Of a stretch of 64,000 nt of DNA, positions 1-7,838 are shown piece by piece. The stretch spans positions 1,941,001 through 2,005,000 of the forward strand of contig NZ_CP058990.1 of assembly GCF_019021925.1 (NCBI RefSeq). Reading direction: 5' to 3'. The position numbers and the translations under genes are program-made. Position 1 is the first letter of the stretch. Each line of letters starts with the position of its first letter. The DNA is from Cellulophaga sp. HaHaR_3_176. Its GTDB lineage: Bacteria > Bacteroidota > Bacteroidia > Flavobacteriales > Flavobacteriaceae. A model generated the notes under the pieces. That model searched no databases and had not been told where the DNA came from. It was given only the letters and a program-made list of their open reading frames with translations.

Positions 1-1
1 T

Positions 2-157
2 AAAGATTTTCAAATTTTAACAGCAAAAGAACGTTATCTAAAATTTGTAAATCAGAATCCAAAATTAGCTTTAAATGTATCTATTGACAATATCGCTTCT
101 TTTTTAGGAATGGAACCTCAATCTTTAAGTCGTATCAGAAAACAAATCGTTTTCTAA
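2..157 (+). CDS. Crp/Fnr-family transcriptional regulator, C-terminal end only
   Basis: The 51 residues before the stop read as the winged-helix end of a Crp/Fnr regulator: a stretch with KERYLKF, then a helix-turn-helix with IASFLGMEPQSLSRIRK. That pattern is typical of flavobacterial cyclic-nucleotide-binding-type regulators. The N-terminal sensor domain lies upstream of the window. The stop codon sits in TTCTAAC (152-158), which looks like the end sequence of the cassettes downstream, but no long repeat follows. It may therefore share a cassette with the next gene or simply mark the array border. Confidence 0.75.
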   Translation, partial: KDFQILTAKERYLKFVNQNPKLALNVSIDNIASFLGMEPQSLSRIRKQIVF

Positions 158-218
158 CAAATGTTATTTCTAACCGCTTAAAAGGTGTCGAAATTTGCTC
201 AAACAAAATTTAAGAATT

Positions 219-1232
219 ATGAGCAACGAAATTTCATTAGTAACTGGCGGAAATGGACATTTAGGAAACAACCTAATTAGGCTTTTACTTTCCGATAACC
301 AAAAAGTAAGAACAACTGTAAGAAATATTAATAATACTGAACCGTTTAAAGGGTTAGACTGTGAAGTTGTTCAAGCTGATATTACCGACAAAGAATCCCT
401 AAAAAAAGCTTTTCAAGGAGTTACAAACTTATATGCAGTGGCTGCAAATTTCAGTATGTGGGCCAAAAACCCCAAAACTGAAATTTATGATAATAATATG
501 CAAGGAACTCAAAATGTGTTTGACATTGCTAAAGAATGTGGCGTCAAAAATATCGTTTATGTAAGTTCAGTAGCTAGTTTGGATTTTACAAAATTGCCTG
601 CTAATGTGGACAATGGATATAACAAAGACAGACGAAACTGGTATTATAATTCTAAAAATGATTCTGATAAACTCGCATTAGAATTAGGAAAAAAGTATGG
701 TATTAGAACTGTTCTTGTTTTACCCTCTGCTATGATTGGGTCTAAAGCTTATAAGTTAAGTTATTCTAACAAGCTTGTATTACAAGTTTTAAATGGTGAA
801 ATACCCGTAGACACTAATGTAACTTTAAATTGGGTAGACGTAAAAGATGTAGCGTTAGGAACCTATAACGCAATGACAAAAGGTAAAGACAACGAAAGGT
901 ATATTTTATCTAACGAAAAACATACTACGTTACAAGAAACGGTAAAAATAGCAGCTGATTTATACCCTGAACTAAAGCTGAAAACACCTAAAAAAGTATC
1001 AAAATGTTTATTGTACTCTGTTGCAGGTTTAATGGAATTTAGTAGTAAACTGACAGGTAACGAACCTCTGTTACAGAGACATTACTTGGATATGTTTTAT
1101 GGCTTAAAACAAGATTATGATATAAGTAAATCAAGACGAGAATTAGGTTATAATCCTAAACCATCAAAACACGCTTTAGAAAATGCTTTAAAATATTTGA
1201 AAACCGATTGGAAAAAAGAAAACGGTATATAA
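219..1232 (+). CDS. NAD(P)-dependent epimerase/dehydratase (extended SDR, dihydroflavonol-reductase-like)
   Basis: This is a 337-residue extended short-chain dehydrogenase. The N-terminus carries the dinucleotide motif TGGNGHLG (about residues 7-14). Further on are a serine region VYVSSVAS and a YYNSK match to the YxxxK catalytic motif. Length fits the family. I chose ATG 219; an upstream TTG at 195 would only add eight non-conserved residues. The substrate cannot be told. The gene is followed directly by the first long cassette repeat, with its stop codon inside the repeat's left end (ATATAAC). It is probably the first cassette seen in this array, perhaps together with the regulator upstream. 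Confidence 0.85.
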   Translation: MSNEISLVTGGNGHLGNNLIRLLLSDNQKVRTTVRNINNTEPFKGLDCEVVQADITDKESLKKAFQGVTNLYAVAANFSMWAKNPKTEIYDNNMQGTQNVFDIAKECGVKNIVYVSSVASLDFTKLPANVDNGYNKDRRNWYYNSKNDSDKLALELGKKYGIRTVLVLPSAMIGSKAYKLSYSNKLVLQVLNGEIPVDTNVTLNWVDVKDVALGTYNAMTKGKDNERYILSNEKHTTLQETVKIAADLYPELKLKTPKKVSKCLLYSVAGLMEFSSKLTGNEPLLQRHYLDMFYGLKQDYDISKSRRELGYNPKPSKHALENALKYLKTDWKKENGI

Positions 1233-1422
1233 CAATGTATAAAAAACATAGGGCATTTGCGCTAAACCGAAAGGTCTGTCCATATTAATAAAGTCCGCTG
1301 AATATAAAATTTGGCATTTATAGTAGAAAAGATAAAAGCAAAATATTTATATTTAGCTAAGTAACAAACCGAAACAATAGTGCTTATCACCTGCCCTACG
1401 TTTCTTATACTTAACGTTAGCC
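1227..1422 (+). repeat. attC-like cassette repeat 1 (type A)
   Basis: The left core is ATATAAC (1227-1233) and the right core is GTTAGCC (1416-1422), in the RYYYAAC / GTTRRRY positions of integron attC sites. Just inside, TGTATAAAAAACATAGGGCA (1236 onwards) is complementary, with a few mismatches, to the stretch around CTGCCCTACGTTTCTTATAC (1391-1410), so the site can fold into a long imperfect hairpin. Length is 196 bp, longer than classical attC sites. It shares most of its sequence with the repeats ending at 2485, 6260 and 8030. Confidence 0.7.
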
Positions 1423-1439
1423 CACATTTAAAAAAAACT

Positions 1440-2282
1440 ATGAGCTTAAATACAGATTTAGTAAAAGCAACGAAAGAAGGAGATTTAAAAAAAGTGTCTG
1501 AATTGATTGAATCTGGTGCGAACTTAAATACAACTGTAGGAGATAGTGATAAACGAAATTTACTTCATCACGCTTCCCAAAAAGGACATCCAAAACTGAT
1601 TGAATTTCTTATTGAAAAAGGAATTGATATTAATAGTTTAGATTATAGAAAAAGAACGCCATTATATTTAGCTTGCTATGATTACAAAGTTAATTCAGCC
1701 AAAACACTTGTTTCAAAAGGAGCTATAATAAATCTAAGTGGCGAATATAATCCACTCGATATGGCAAGTTCTAATTCATTTTACGGAACTGAAATAGTTG
1801 AATTATTACTTGAAAACAATGCTGATGTAAATCTTATTTGCAGAGGAACAAGTGTAACACCTTTAATGGGTGCTTTACACCAAAAGAAAACTGATGCCCT
1901 TAAATTACTATTAAATGCAGGAGCGAATACAAATCATATTGACGCTAATGGAGAATCACCATTAGGAAGAATTTCAGTTTTTGAATTTCCTGAACAAATA
2001 AATTTATTGTTAGATTACAAAGCCAAAATAAACTTTCAAGATAGAAAAGGAAATTCTGCTTTACATTTAGCAACAGAAAGAAAAAACAAAAAAGTAATCG
2101 AAATTCTAATTAAAAGAGGAATTAAAGTCAATCTGAAAAATAAGAATGGAGAAACAGCAAAAGATATTGCCCAAAAAAACAGTCCTGAAATATTCTCACT
2201 AATTTGCGAATTAATAAATGTTAATCCAAAAGAGAATAATCAAAGTGGAATATTCTCTAAAATCGGAAAATTGTGGAGATAA
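1440..2282 (+). CDS. Ankyrin-repeat protein (cassette gene)
   Basis: This is a 280-residue protein made almost entirely of about seven ankyrin repeats, with motifs such as LLHHASQKGHPKLIEFLIEKG, TPLYLACYD and SALHLATERKNKKVIEILIKRG. There is no signal peptide, so it is probably cytoplasmic and binds other proteins. An upstream TTG at 1380 keeps the frame open, but those 20 residues are translated repeat sequence. ATG 1440 is the likely start. The gene is enclosed by GTTAGCCCAC (1416-1425) and its exact reverse complement GTGGGCTAAC (2286-2295), which marks it as one mobile cassette. Confidence 0.85.
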   Translation: MSLNTDLVKATKEGDLKKVSELIESGANLNTTVGDSDKRNLLHHASQKGHPKLIEFLIEKGIDINSLDYRKRTPLYLACYDYKVNSAKTLVSKGAIINLSGEYNPLDMASSNSFYGTEIVELLLENNADVNLICRGTSVTPLMGALHQKKTDALKLLLNAGANTNHIDANGESPLGRISVFEFPEQINLLLDYKAKINFQDRKGNSALHLATERKNKKVIEILIKRGIKVNLKNKNGETAKDIAQKNSPEIFSLICELINVNPKENNQSGIFSKIGKLWR

Positions 2283-2288
2283 AACGTG

Positions 2289-2485
2289 GGCTAACAATGG
2301 CTATAATTAATACGGGGTTTGGTACTTAATCCAAAGTTTTGGACTTTTAACCAAGTCCGCCAAATCTTTTTGATTTGGCTTTATAAATGAGAAGATAAAA
2401 CAAAATATTTATATTTAGCTAAGTAATAAACCGAAACGATAGTGCTTATCACCTGCCCTACGATTTCTTATACTTAACGTTGTAG
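2289..2485 (+). repeat. attC-like cassette repeat 2 (type A)
   Basis: The left core is GGCTAAC (2289-2295) and the right core is GTTGTAG (2479-2485). The 197-bp body includes a perfect internal hairpin GCCAAATC-TTTTT-GATTTGGC near 2359-2380 and the type A block ending CACCTGCCCTACGATTTC. The left arm of this copy is more diverged from the others (TACGGGGTTTGG). Confidence 0.7.
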
Positions 2486-2525
2486 GTAATGCAAACAAAA
2501 TCATACTATAAAAAAAAATTCGATA

Positions 2526-3527
2526 ATGAAAAGAAATTTATTAGTCTTCGTTTTAACTCTTTCCTCAAACATAATATTTTCTCAAACCGACAAGTGTAAG
2601 CCAATTTTGCAAAAGGATTTTATAGACAAAATAAAAGACTACAAGGCAGCTGATTTAGTTCCATACAATGTTGTAAATGATAGTTGGCAAGAAAAATGGG
2701 GGTTGATGGACAAAACAACGAAAAAAAAATTGACTGAACCTTTAATGAATTATGCTTCAACATTCAATCCGAATATTTCTTTTTTCTATGAGGAATGCGA
2801 TGTTAAAATTAATAATAATTATGAATTAAATGCAAAAGATTTGATGGTTACTGTAATAGAAGGTGATGACTCAGTTGACCAAAAAATACAAGTCTTAGAT
2901 TCTATAAATGGATATAAAGGTTTCAAAGTCGATGATAATGGTAATTTGATTGCCTATTCAAAAGCCTACTTTAGGGACAATTGGCATAGTTGGAATATCT
3001 CAAAACCTTTCCTATATAAAAATAATTATTATGCAATAGTGCAAAACAAAGAGGGCAACAAAACAATTATCAATACTGAAGGTGAAATCAAAAAGGGTTT
3101 TGTTTATAAGTCACTCAGATATACTGATTATCAGCATAAGGGAGAAAATTTACTTTATGCAGAGGACTTTAAGGGAAAAAAAGGATTCATCACTTTATCC
3201 GGTCATAAACTTCATTACGGTAAATTATTAAAAAGTCCATTTTACAGTAATGAACTTTTTGGTTACAGCATACAGCACGATGGAATTAGAGGAGCTGGAA
3301 CATATCAAGATTCGATTTCAAAATCTGGAATTTTAGACTTATCTACAATGAAGTGGCTGATAAAACCTAAAAAAGGACTAAAACTAATCGATATGGTATA
3401 TACTTCTGAAAGTGTTGCTAAAACTGATTATACGAATCGCAAAAATGTCAATATCTATTTTGTAGTTTTAGAAGATAAGTTTAGATATTTAATTGATGAA
3501 GAAGGCAACAAGTATATTGCGAAATAA
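2526..3527 (+). CDS. Secreted WG-repeat-like protein (cassette gene)
   Basis: The protein has 333 residues. It begins with a Sec signal peptide (KRNLLVFVLTLSSNIIFSQ). The rest contains repeated short strands such as WQEKWGLMDK, NKEGNKTIINTEGEIK and GKKGFITLSGHKL, which resemble WG beta-propeller repeats common in Bacteroidota. The function is unknown; an exported binding protein is an inference. The cassette borders are GTTGTAGGTA (2479-2488) and TACCTACAAC (3536-3545), exact reverse complements; the match extends to 13 of 14 bases. Confidence 0.7.
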   Translation: MKRNLLVFVLTLSSNIIFSQTDKCKPILQKDFIDKIKDYKAADLVPYNVVNDSWQEKWGLMDKTTKKKLTEPLMNYASTFNPNISFFYEECDVKINNNYELNAKDLMVTVIEGDDSVDQKIQVLDSINGYKGFKVDDNGNLIAYSKAYFRDNWHSWNISKPFLYKNNYYAIVQNKEGNKTIINTEGEIKKGFVYKSLRYTDYQHKGENLLYAEDFKGKKGFITLSGHKLHYGKLLKSPFYSNELFGYSIQHDGIRGAGTYQDSISKSGILDLSTMKWLIKPKKGLKLIDMVYTSESVAKTDYTNRKNVNIYFVVLEDKFRYLIDEEGNKYIAK

Positions 3528-3538
3528 AAAAGCACTAC

Positions 3539-3734
3539 CTACAACAAAGCCTAAACGTAATGCGGACTTTTGGGTAAAACCGAAAGGTCTGCGTATATTT
3601 ATAAAGTCGTTAAATCTTATGGATTTAGCTTTGGACAAAAAAAGAAAAAGCGAAACCAAAAGCTTTAGCTTCGTGCGCAGACGGAAACGTAAGGTTTCCT
3701 TACTACCGCACTACGCTTAGCCGAACCGTTGGTG
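3539..3734 (+). repeat. attC-like cassette repeat 3 (type B)
   Basis: The left core is CTACAAC (3539-3545) and the right core is GTTGGTG (3728-3734). Inner arms pair: GCCTAAACGTAATGCGG at the left against CCGCACTACGCTTAGCC at the right (13 of 17 positions). GTCTGCG and CGCAGAC form a further stem, and GGAAACGTAAGGTTTCC a tip hairpin. The 5' half resembles the type A repeats (ACCGAAAGGTCTG). The 3' half is different (AGCTTTAGCTTCGTGCGCAG). Length is 196 bp. Confidence 0.7.
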
Positions 3735-3766
3735 GCAATTTACACGAAAATCGAACAAAGAAAAAA

Positions 3767-4831
3767 ATGGCAAAAAAAAGAAAAACTCTTCCAAAAACTT
3801 TTGAGGCATTAATTGAAGCAAAAGATATAAAAAGCCTCAAAAAAATGTTTGATACGTGCGAAGTTGATGCAAGAGGTGGTTACGGAAAATCAACAGCTCT
3901 GAGTACTTATTTTATTCCCAATGAACTTGTACGCTGGTTAGTGGAAAAAGGAGCAGATATTGATGCTGTTGATATTTATGGATGTACTGCACTTCATAGA
4001 CACGCAAGTTTTCATAGTGGAGATATAAGCATCCTTTTAGAACTTGGAGCAAATGTAAATGCGAAGAACAACAATGGCGAGACACCACTTCATTATGCCG
4101 CTGGAGGTGGTTTTAAAGTAGATGATGTAAAAAGGTTAATTGAAAATGGAGCAAAAACAGAAATTGTAAATAAAAATGGACAAACGCCATTTGATTATGC
4201 TCTGAAACGTGCGAATAACATCAACCTTATTGAATTGGTCGAAGTTTCAAAGGTCTTTCTTAAAATAAACAGTGAAGTAACACAAGTTATGAAAGATTCG
4301 ATTCATCGATTAGGAGAAAATTTTGAATTTCATAGAGAGAATTTTAATAAAGAATCTCTAGCTGAAACAGACGAAGCTCTGAGTGCACTTTATGAAATGT
4401 TTAATGTTATCCCCATTAAAAAACGAATTATGCACGATGGTGTTTCTACTATTTGTGTACAAGATAGCACATGGGAAAAACAATATGAGGAATTATGGGA
4501 TTTTTTAATTCCTTCTAGCGGTAGTGCAAAAACCATACAAGGAGAAGTGGTTCGTATTTCAGGAAAAGTTAGGGATGAAATTTATAGAAATGGTGGCGGA
4601 AATTGGAATACAGACTTTAAAAAAATGTTAGATGCCTTTTTTAGCTATCTATCCTTAAATAATTCGCTAAATAATGAAGACCTTGAGAAAATAGGTTTTC
4701 TTATAAAAGATATTCGAAAAAACGGAGACGCAGAAACTGAGGAACTTAATTACTTATGTGAATTGGCAACAAAATGGGTGTTACTTAATCCAAACCCAAT
4801 TATTTTAGATAAGCCAAATTATAAAAGATAG
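3767..4831 (+). CDS. Ankyrin-repeat protein with unassigned C-terminal domain (cassette gene)
   Basis: This is a 354-residue protein. Residues about 35-145 hold three to four ankyrin repeats (WLVEKGADIDAVDIYGCTAL, LELGANVNAKNNNGETPLHY, LIENGAKTEIVNKNGQTPFD). Residues about 150-354 form a mostly helical region that I do not recognise. There is no signal peptide. The cassette begins GTTGGTGG (3728-3735) and ends CCACCAAC (4848-4855). The repeat that should follow is broken by the IS110 element. It is not a close copy of the ankyrin gene at 1440, so the two were probably acquired separately. Confidence 0.8.
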   Translation: MAKKRKTLPKTFEALIEAKDIKSLKKMFDTCEVDARGGYGKSTALSTYFIPNELVRWLVEKGADIDAVDIYGCTALHRHASFHSGDISILLELGANVNAKNNNGETPLHYAAGGGFKVDDVKRLIENGAKTEIVNKNGQTPFDYALKRANNINLIELVEVSKVFLKINSEVTQVMKDSIHRLGENFEFHRENFNKESLAETDEALSALYEMFNVIPIKKRIMHDGVSTICVQDSTWEKQYEELWDFLIPSSGSAKTIQGEVVRISGKVRDEIYRNGGGNWNTDFKKMLDAFFSYLSLNNSLNNEDLEKIGFLIKDIRKNGDAETEELNYLCELATKWVLLNPNPIILDKPNYKR

Positions 4832-4848
4832 AATTGAAGAAAAACTAC

Positions 4849-4869
4849 CACCAACAAAGAACTGTGGTA
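4849..4869 (+). repeat. attC-like cassette repeat 4, left fragment
   Basis: This fragment contains the left core CACCAAC (4849-4855) and the first bases of the repeat, up to the IS110 junction at GGTA (4866-4869). The remainder of the site resumes at about 6074. Confidence 0.6.
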
Positions 4870-4888
4870 AAAAACAAGTGATTTTTAC

Positions 4889-5860
4889 TTAATTTCTAAC
4901 AAGTACACTTCTATATCCATCATTGTATATCAACCCTGATTTAGCTATGGCAAAAGCTTGTTTTAGCAGCTTATTACATACTGCAATTAGGGCTAGTTTT
5001 TTACTGTTTCCTTTGGCTACTATTCGGTCATAAATGGCCTTACATGCTTTGTTGTATTTACAAGCATTAAAACTGCACATAAATAGTAAATTCCTAAGCT
5101 TTTGATTGCCTATTTTACTTATTCGTGCTCGACCATTTACACTGCTTCCACTCTGTCTTATTATCGGCGTTAAGCCAGCATAACTACATAGCTCACTTCC
5201 TCTTGTAAAACGATCAAATCCATCCGTTAAAACAACTAACATAATCGCTGTCTTATCTCCTATTCCGGGTATACTTTTTAAACGTGTTAAAATATCCTGA
5301 TGCACTTGCTTTACTAAATCTAATAATTTGTCTTCTATTGTCTTTATTTCTTGCTGTACTTGTTTTAAAATACGTCTTATAGAACTAACAACAGCTTTAC
5401 TTGGATTACCCAATACAGATTCTCCGTGTAATTTATTTTTAAGCATCGTGCTCTGTTTTGTCAGCCTTGATAGTAGCCTTGTCATTTGCAGGCATTCTAT
5501 TTGATGTTTAGAATTTCCTTGCCATAACTTTAAATCTACCTGTTCTGCATAAGAACAAATCAGTTTTGAATCACTTTTATCGGTCTTTATCTTAGATAAC
5601 TTCATCTGTATAAAACGCTTTACTGATAAAGGATTTTCTACCGATACTTTTACTCCTGATTCAAGTAAATGATAAGCCAATTGATAATGATAGTATCCTG
5701 TAGCTTCCATTACACAATGGCTCTCTTTACTTAAGAGTTTTACAAACTTATTAAAACCAGTTACAGTATTTTTAAACTGATAGTATTTACCATCGGAATC
5801 TGTAACATCAAATACTAAATGACTAATGTCTATCCCAAAATATTTAATATCTTTATTCAT
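4889..5860 (-). CDS. IS110-family transposase (DEDD/serine recombinase)
   Basis: The likely protein is 323 residues, starting at ATG 5860; a TTG at 5887 would add nine residues. The N-terminal RuvC-like domain shows GIDISH, an acidic VMEATGYYHY and KTDKSDSKLI. The C-terminal Transposase_20 region shows SIPGIGDKTA, CSYAGLTPIIRQSGSS with the candidate catalytic serine, and ARISKIGNQKLRN. Full length for the family with no frameshift, so it may be active. The 3' end of the gene is duplicated as a short remnant at 8298-8341. Confidence 0.9.
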   Translation of the reverse strand: MNKDIKYFGIDISHLVFDVTDSDGKYYQFKNTVTGFNKFVKLLSKESHCVMEATGYYHYQLAYHLLESGVKVSVENPLSVKRFIQMKLSKIKTDKSDSKLICSYAEQVDLKLWQGNSKHQIECLQMTRLLSRLTKQSTMLKNKLHGESVLGNPSKAVVSSIRRILKQVQQEIKTIEDKLLDLVKQVHQDILTRLKSIPGIGDKTAIMLVVLTDGFDRFTRGSELCSYAGLTPIIRQSGSSVNGRARISKIGNQKLRNLLFMCSFNACKYNKACKAIYDRIVAKGNSKKLALIAVCNKLLKQAFAIAKSGLIYNDGYRSVLVRN

Positions 5861-6073
5861 AAGAAAATGTTTTTTTTGAAAGGACAAACTACGCGAGTTT
5901 CAACAACTTAAAATCGAGGTCAAAGCCTCATAGAACTGTACGAAATCTGTGTAGAAAAGAGAGGGGATTTTCAATGTTGACGAGATCTGTAGTCTCTACG
6001 TATAAAATAATCTTATTCCTCTCTTTTGTTCTTTCTGTTTATCTTTCTAATTTAATGAATTACAAACTTAAGA
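5861..6073 (-). ncRNA. Candidate bridge RNA leader of the IS110 element
   Basis: This is the non-coding leader upstream of the transposase. It has strong potential secondary structure: AAAAGAGAGG (5955-5964) pairs perfectly with CCTCTCTTTT (6018-6027), GTAG-TCT-CTAC forms a hairpin at 5989-5999, and GAGG/CCTC pair at 5916-5929. IS110 elements are known to encode their bridge RNA in this position. AGAACTGT (5932-5939) equals the 8 bp that directly flank the insertion (4858-4865). AACTTAA near 5906-5912 recurs at the IS end near 6066-6072. The RNA itself is an inference. Confidence 0.45.
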
Positions 6074-6260
6074 GGTATATAGTTCATAGCTAATAAGTTG
6101 CTTAATCGGAAGGTCTGTGAATATTAACAAAGTCCGCCAAATATAAAATTTGGCATTTTCAATAAAAAAGATAAAAGCAAAATATTATATTTGGCTTAGC
6201 ACCAATCCGAAACGTAATTGCTTATCACCTGCCCTACGCTTCTTATACTAAACGTTATCT
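6074..6260 (+). repeat. attC-like cassette repeat 4, right fragment (type A)
   Basis: This is the continuation of the interrupted repeat: CGGAAGGTCTGTGAATATTA, a hairpin GCCAAATATAAAATTTGGC (about 6133-6151), the type A block CACCTGCCCTACGCTTC, and the right core GTTATCT (6254-6260). Confidence 0.65.
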
Positions 6261-6265
6261 ACAAT

Positions 6266-6784
6266 ATGAAAAAACTAATACCCAGAGAAGAAAGAAATGA
6301 AAAATTGATTAGCTGTGGTATCCCAGAACAATTTTTATCTAGTATTGGAAACATTGATGAATTAGATTTCATGGTTGAAGACCCTAAAGGAGCGTATTTC
6401 TATTTCCCTACAATGGATTATAAAATATTTTCTGGGTTTGAGGTAACTCCCATTTTCAATTGCGGAGAAGAATTCTATGCCTTATTTGAGAAAAATGACA
6501 TTAGAAAAATTGTTAGATTCGAACTTGAAAATGATGAAATATACTCGGATTATGGATTAAATTGGAATCTACTCCTTATGGATATTTTATGGCGTTATTT
6601 TGACTTAGCTTTAGAAGAAGACGATAGTATGTCTTTGTTTTGTTCGGTTGGAAAAAGGTTAGGTTTTTTATATTCTGAAAAACTATATCAATGTCTTAAT
6701 ATTCCTAGTGATGAAATTTCAATTAAACTCGAGAATAAAAAAAAATGGAAAATTGAAGTTGCTGAAAAAATAAAAATACTGTAG
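6266..6784 (+). CDS. Hypothetical cytoplasmic protein, possibly SUKH/SMI1-KNR4-like (cassette gene)
   Basis: This is a 172-residue soluble acidic protein. The middle part (FNCGEEFYALFEKNDIRKIV followed by RFELENDEIYSDYGLN) recalls SUKH-type immunity and polymorphic-toxin-associated proteins. The match is by eye and weak. ATG 6266 is the start; the reading frame open from TTG 6218 is translated repeat. Borders are GTTATCTACA (6254-6263) and TGTAGATAAC (6780-6789), exact reverse complements, and the stop codon lies within the latter. Confidence 0.6.
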   Translation: MKKLIPREERNEKLISCGIPEQFLSSIGNIDELDFMVEDPKGAYFYFPTMDYKIFSGFEVTPIFNCGEEFYALFEKNDIRKIVRFELENDEIYSDYGLNWNLLLMDILWRYFDLALEEDDSMSLFCSVGKRLGFLYSEKLYQCLNIPSDEISIKLENKKKWKIEVAEKIKIL

Positions 6785-6978
6785 ATAACAAAACCTAAAT
6801 GTAATGCGGACTTTAGGGCTAAATCGAAAGGTCTGTGTATATTTATAATGTCGCTAAATCTTATGGAATTAGCTTTGTACAAGAAAAAATAAAACTAAAC
6901 AATAAGCTTTAGCTTCGTGCGCAGACGGAAACGAAAAATTTCCTTGCCTCCGCACTACGCTTAGCTCAAGCGTTAGCG
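6783..6978 (+). repeat. attC-like cassette repeat 5 (type B)
   Basis: The left core is AGATAAC (6783-6789) and the right core is GTTAGCG (6972-6978). It is 196 bp and closely similar to the repeat ending at 3734: ACCTAAATGTAATGCGGAC on the left, CGTGCGCAGACGGAAACG, then CCGCACTACGCTTAGC on the right. The left and right arms pair. Confidence 0.7.
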
Positions 6979-6983
6979 AACAT

Positions 6984-7838
6984 ATGAATAAATTTTTTGC
7001 ATACATATTAATTTTAGGAACAATTGTTCAGGTATGTGGCCAAAGCTCAGACATTCTGATTTGGAAAAAAGATACTCTAAACCTTTATTCAAATCCCTTA
7101 GAAAAAAGAACTGATTGGCAAAAAATAAATCAATCCATTTCAAAACAGATTGAAGAACATTTACTTGCTACAAGTAACGATTCAATAATTGAAATTTCAT
7201 CTTTCCTTCAAAACTATAAGACAGAATGGAGAATTGAGAAAGGGAATTTGTATCTGAACAAAATTACAAGCTTTGAAAATTTAGAATTAAGTATCGATTT
7301 AATAACAAAATCTAAGAACACAGAACTTCCGATATTTGCCGAATGGCTTACTGACTCATTGATTATTTTTAAGGGTAATTGTATAGTCTGTGAATCTAAC
7401 CATTTAAAAAACACTTCAATTTATCCGAACGAATTGATACTCGAATTTAGAAAAGGAACATTTGTAAATAAGTCGAAATATAAAAATCGAGTTTTAAAAA
7501 AATCTAAACTATCAGATTTAGACCCAAATCAATATCTCGAATATATTTATAGTAAAATCAACTGGAGTCAATTAGATAAAATGGATAAGAATATCCAAGC
7601 CTTTGTAAGCATTGAACCTGATAAAAATGGTAAACTAAAAAAAATTGATTGGGAATACACTTATCTGATTTCTGATAACAACATAATAACAAATAAACAG
7701 AACAGATTTTTAAAAGAAGCTGTCCGAATTGCTAAATACATTCCCGACTGGACAGTGATTTTAAGGCACGAAAAGATTATGAACCAAGACTTATCGATTA
7801 TATTTAGCCCAGAAATAAAAGAAAAATACGCTCGCTAA
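6984..7838 (+). CDS. Secreted protein with a TonB-C-terminal-like domain (cassette gene)
   Basis: This is a 284-residue protein with an N-terminal signal peptide (NKFFAYILILGTIVQVCGQS). The last 80 residues, with FVSIEPDKNGKLKKIDWEY and FLKEAVRIAKYIPDW, resemble the periplasmic C-terminal domain of TonB-type proteins, which normally contacts outer-membrane receptors. There is no membrane anchor beyond the signal peptide and no proline-rich spacer, so an energy-transducing role is doubtful. Borders are GTTAGCGA (6972-6979) and TCGCTAAC (7832-7839). The stop codon overlaps the right one. Confidence 0.6.
   Translation: MNKFFAYILILGTIVQVCGQSSDILIWKKDTLNLYSNPLEKRTDWQKINQSISKQIEEHLLATSNDSIIEISSFLQNYKTEWRIEKGNLYLNKITSFENLELSIDLITKSKNTELPIFAEWLTDSLIIFKGNCIVCESNHLKNTSIYPNELILEFRKGTFVNKSKYKNRVLKKSKLSDLDPNQYLEYIYSKINWSQLDKMDKNIQAFVSIEPDKNGKLKKIDWEYTYLISDNNIITNKQNRFLKEAVRIAKYIPDWTVILRHEKIMNQDLSIIFSPEIKEKYAR

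Larger units (their letters stand above)
4866..6077 (-). mobile_element. IS110-family insertion sequence inside an attC-like site
   Basis: This is an element of about 1.2 kb with one transposase gene on the minus strand, a very short 3' flank (about 20 bp) and a long 5' flank (about 213 bp). GGTA occurs at both junctions (4866-4869 and 6074-6077), so the exact ends are ambiguous within 4 bp. No long terminal inverted repeats are visible, as expected for the IS110 group. Removing the element restores a cassette repeat like its neighbours. The long leader upstream of the transposase, rather than downstream, fits IS110 rather than IS1111 organisation. Confidence 0.8.

Noticed and set aside
1380..1439. 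Longer start for the ankyrin protein, reading LITCPT...LILNV from the repeat
   Set aside because: The same residues appear before the gene at 6266 only because both repeats share sequence; in repeats 2 and 6 the frame hits a stop. Not a conserved leader peptide.
3493..3720. 75-codon + strand frame across cassette repeat 3
   Set aside because: It starts inside the previous gene and translates the repeat. Basic, low-complexity product with no homologous look; the same frame is not kept in repeat 5.
1440..4831. Phage defence island
   Set aside because: Ankyrin, WG-repeat and SUKH-like genes can occur in defence or toxin loci, but no nuclease, helicase, reverse transcriptase, NTPase or restriction gene is present here.
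6688..6882. 64-codon minus-strand frame across the end of 6266-6784 and repeat 5
   Set aside because: Covers the end of a good gene and non-coding repeat; no protein-like features.
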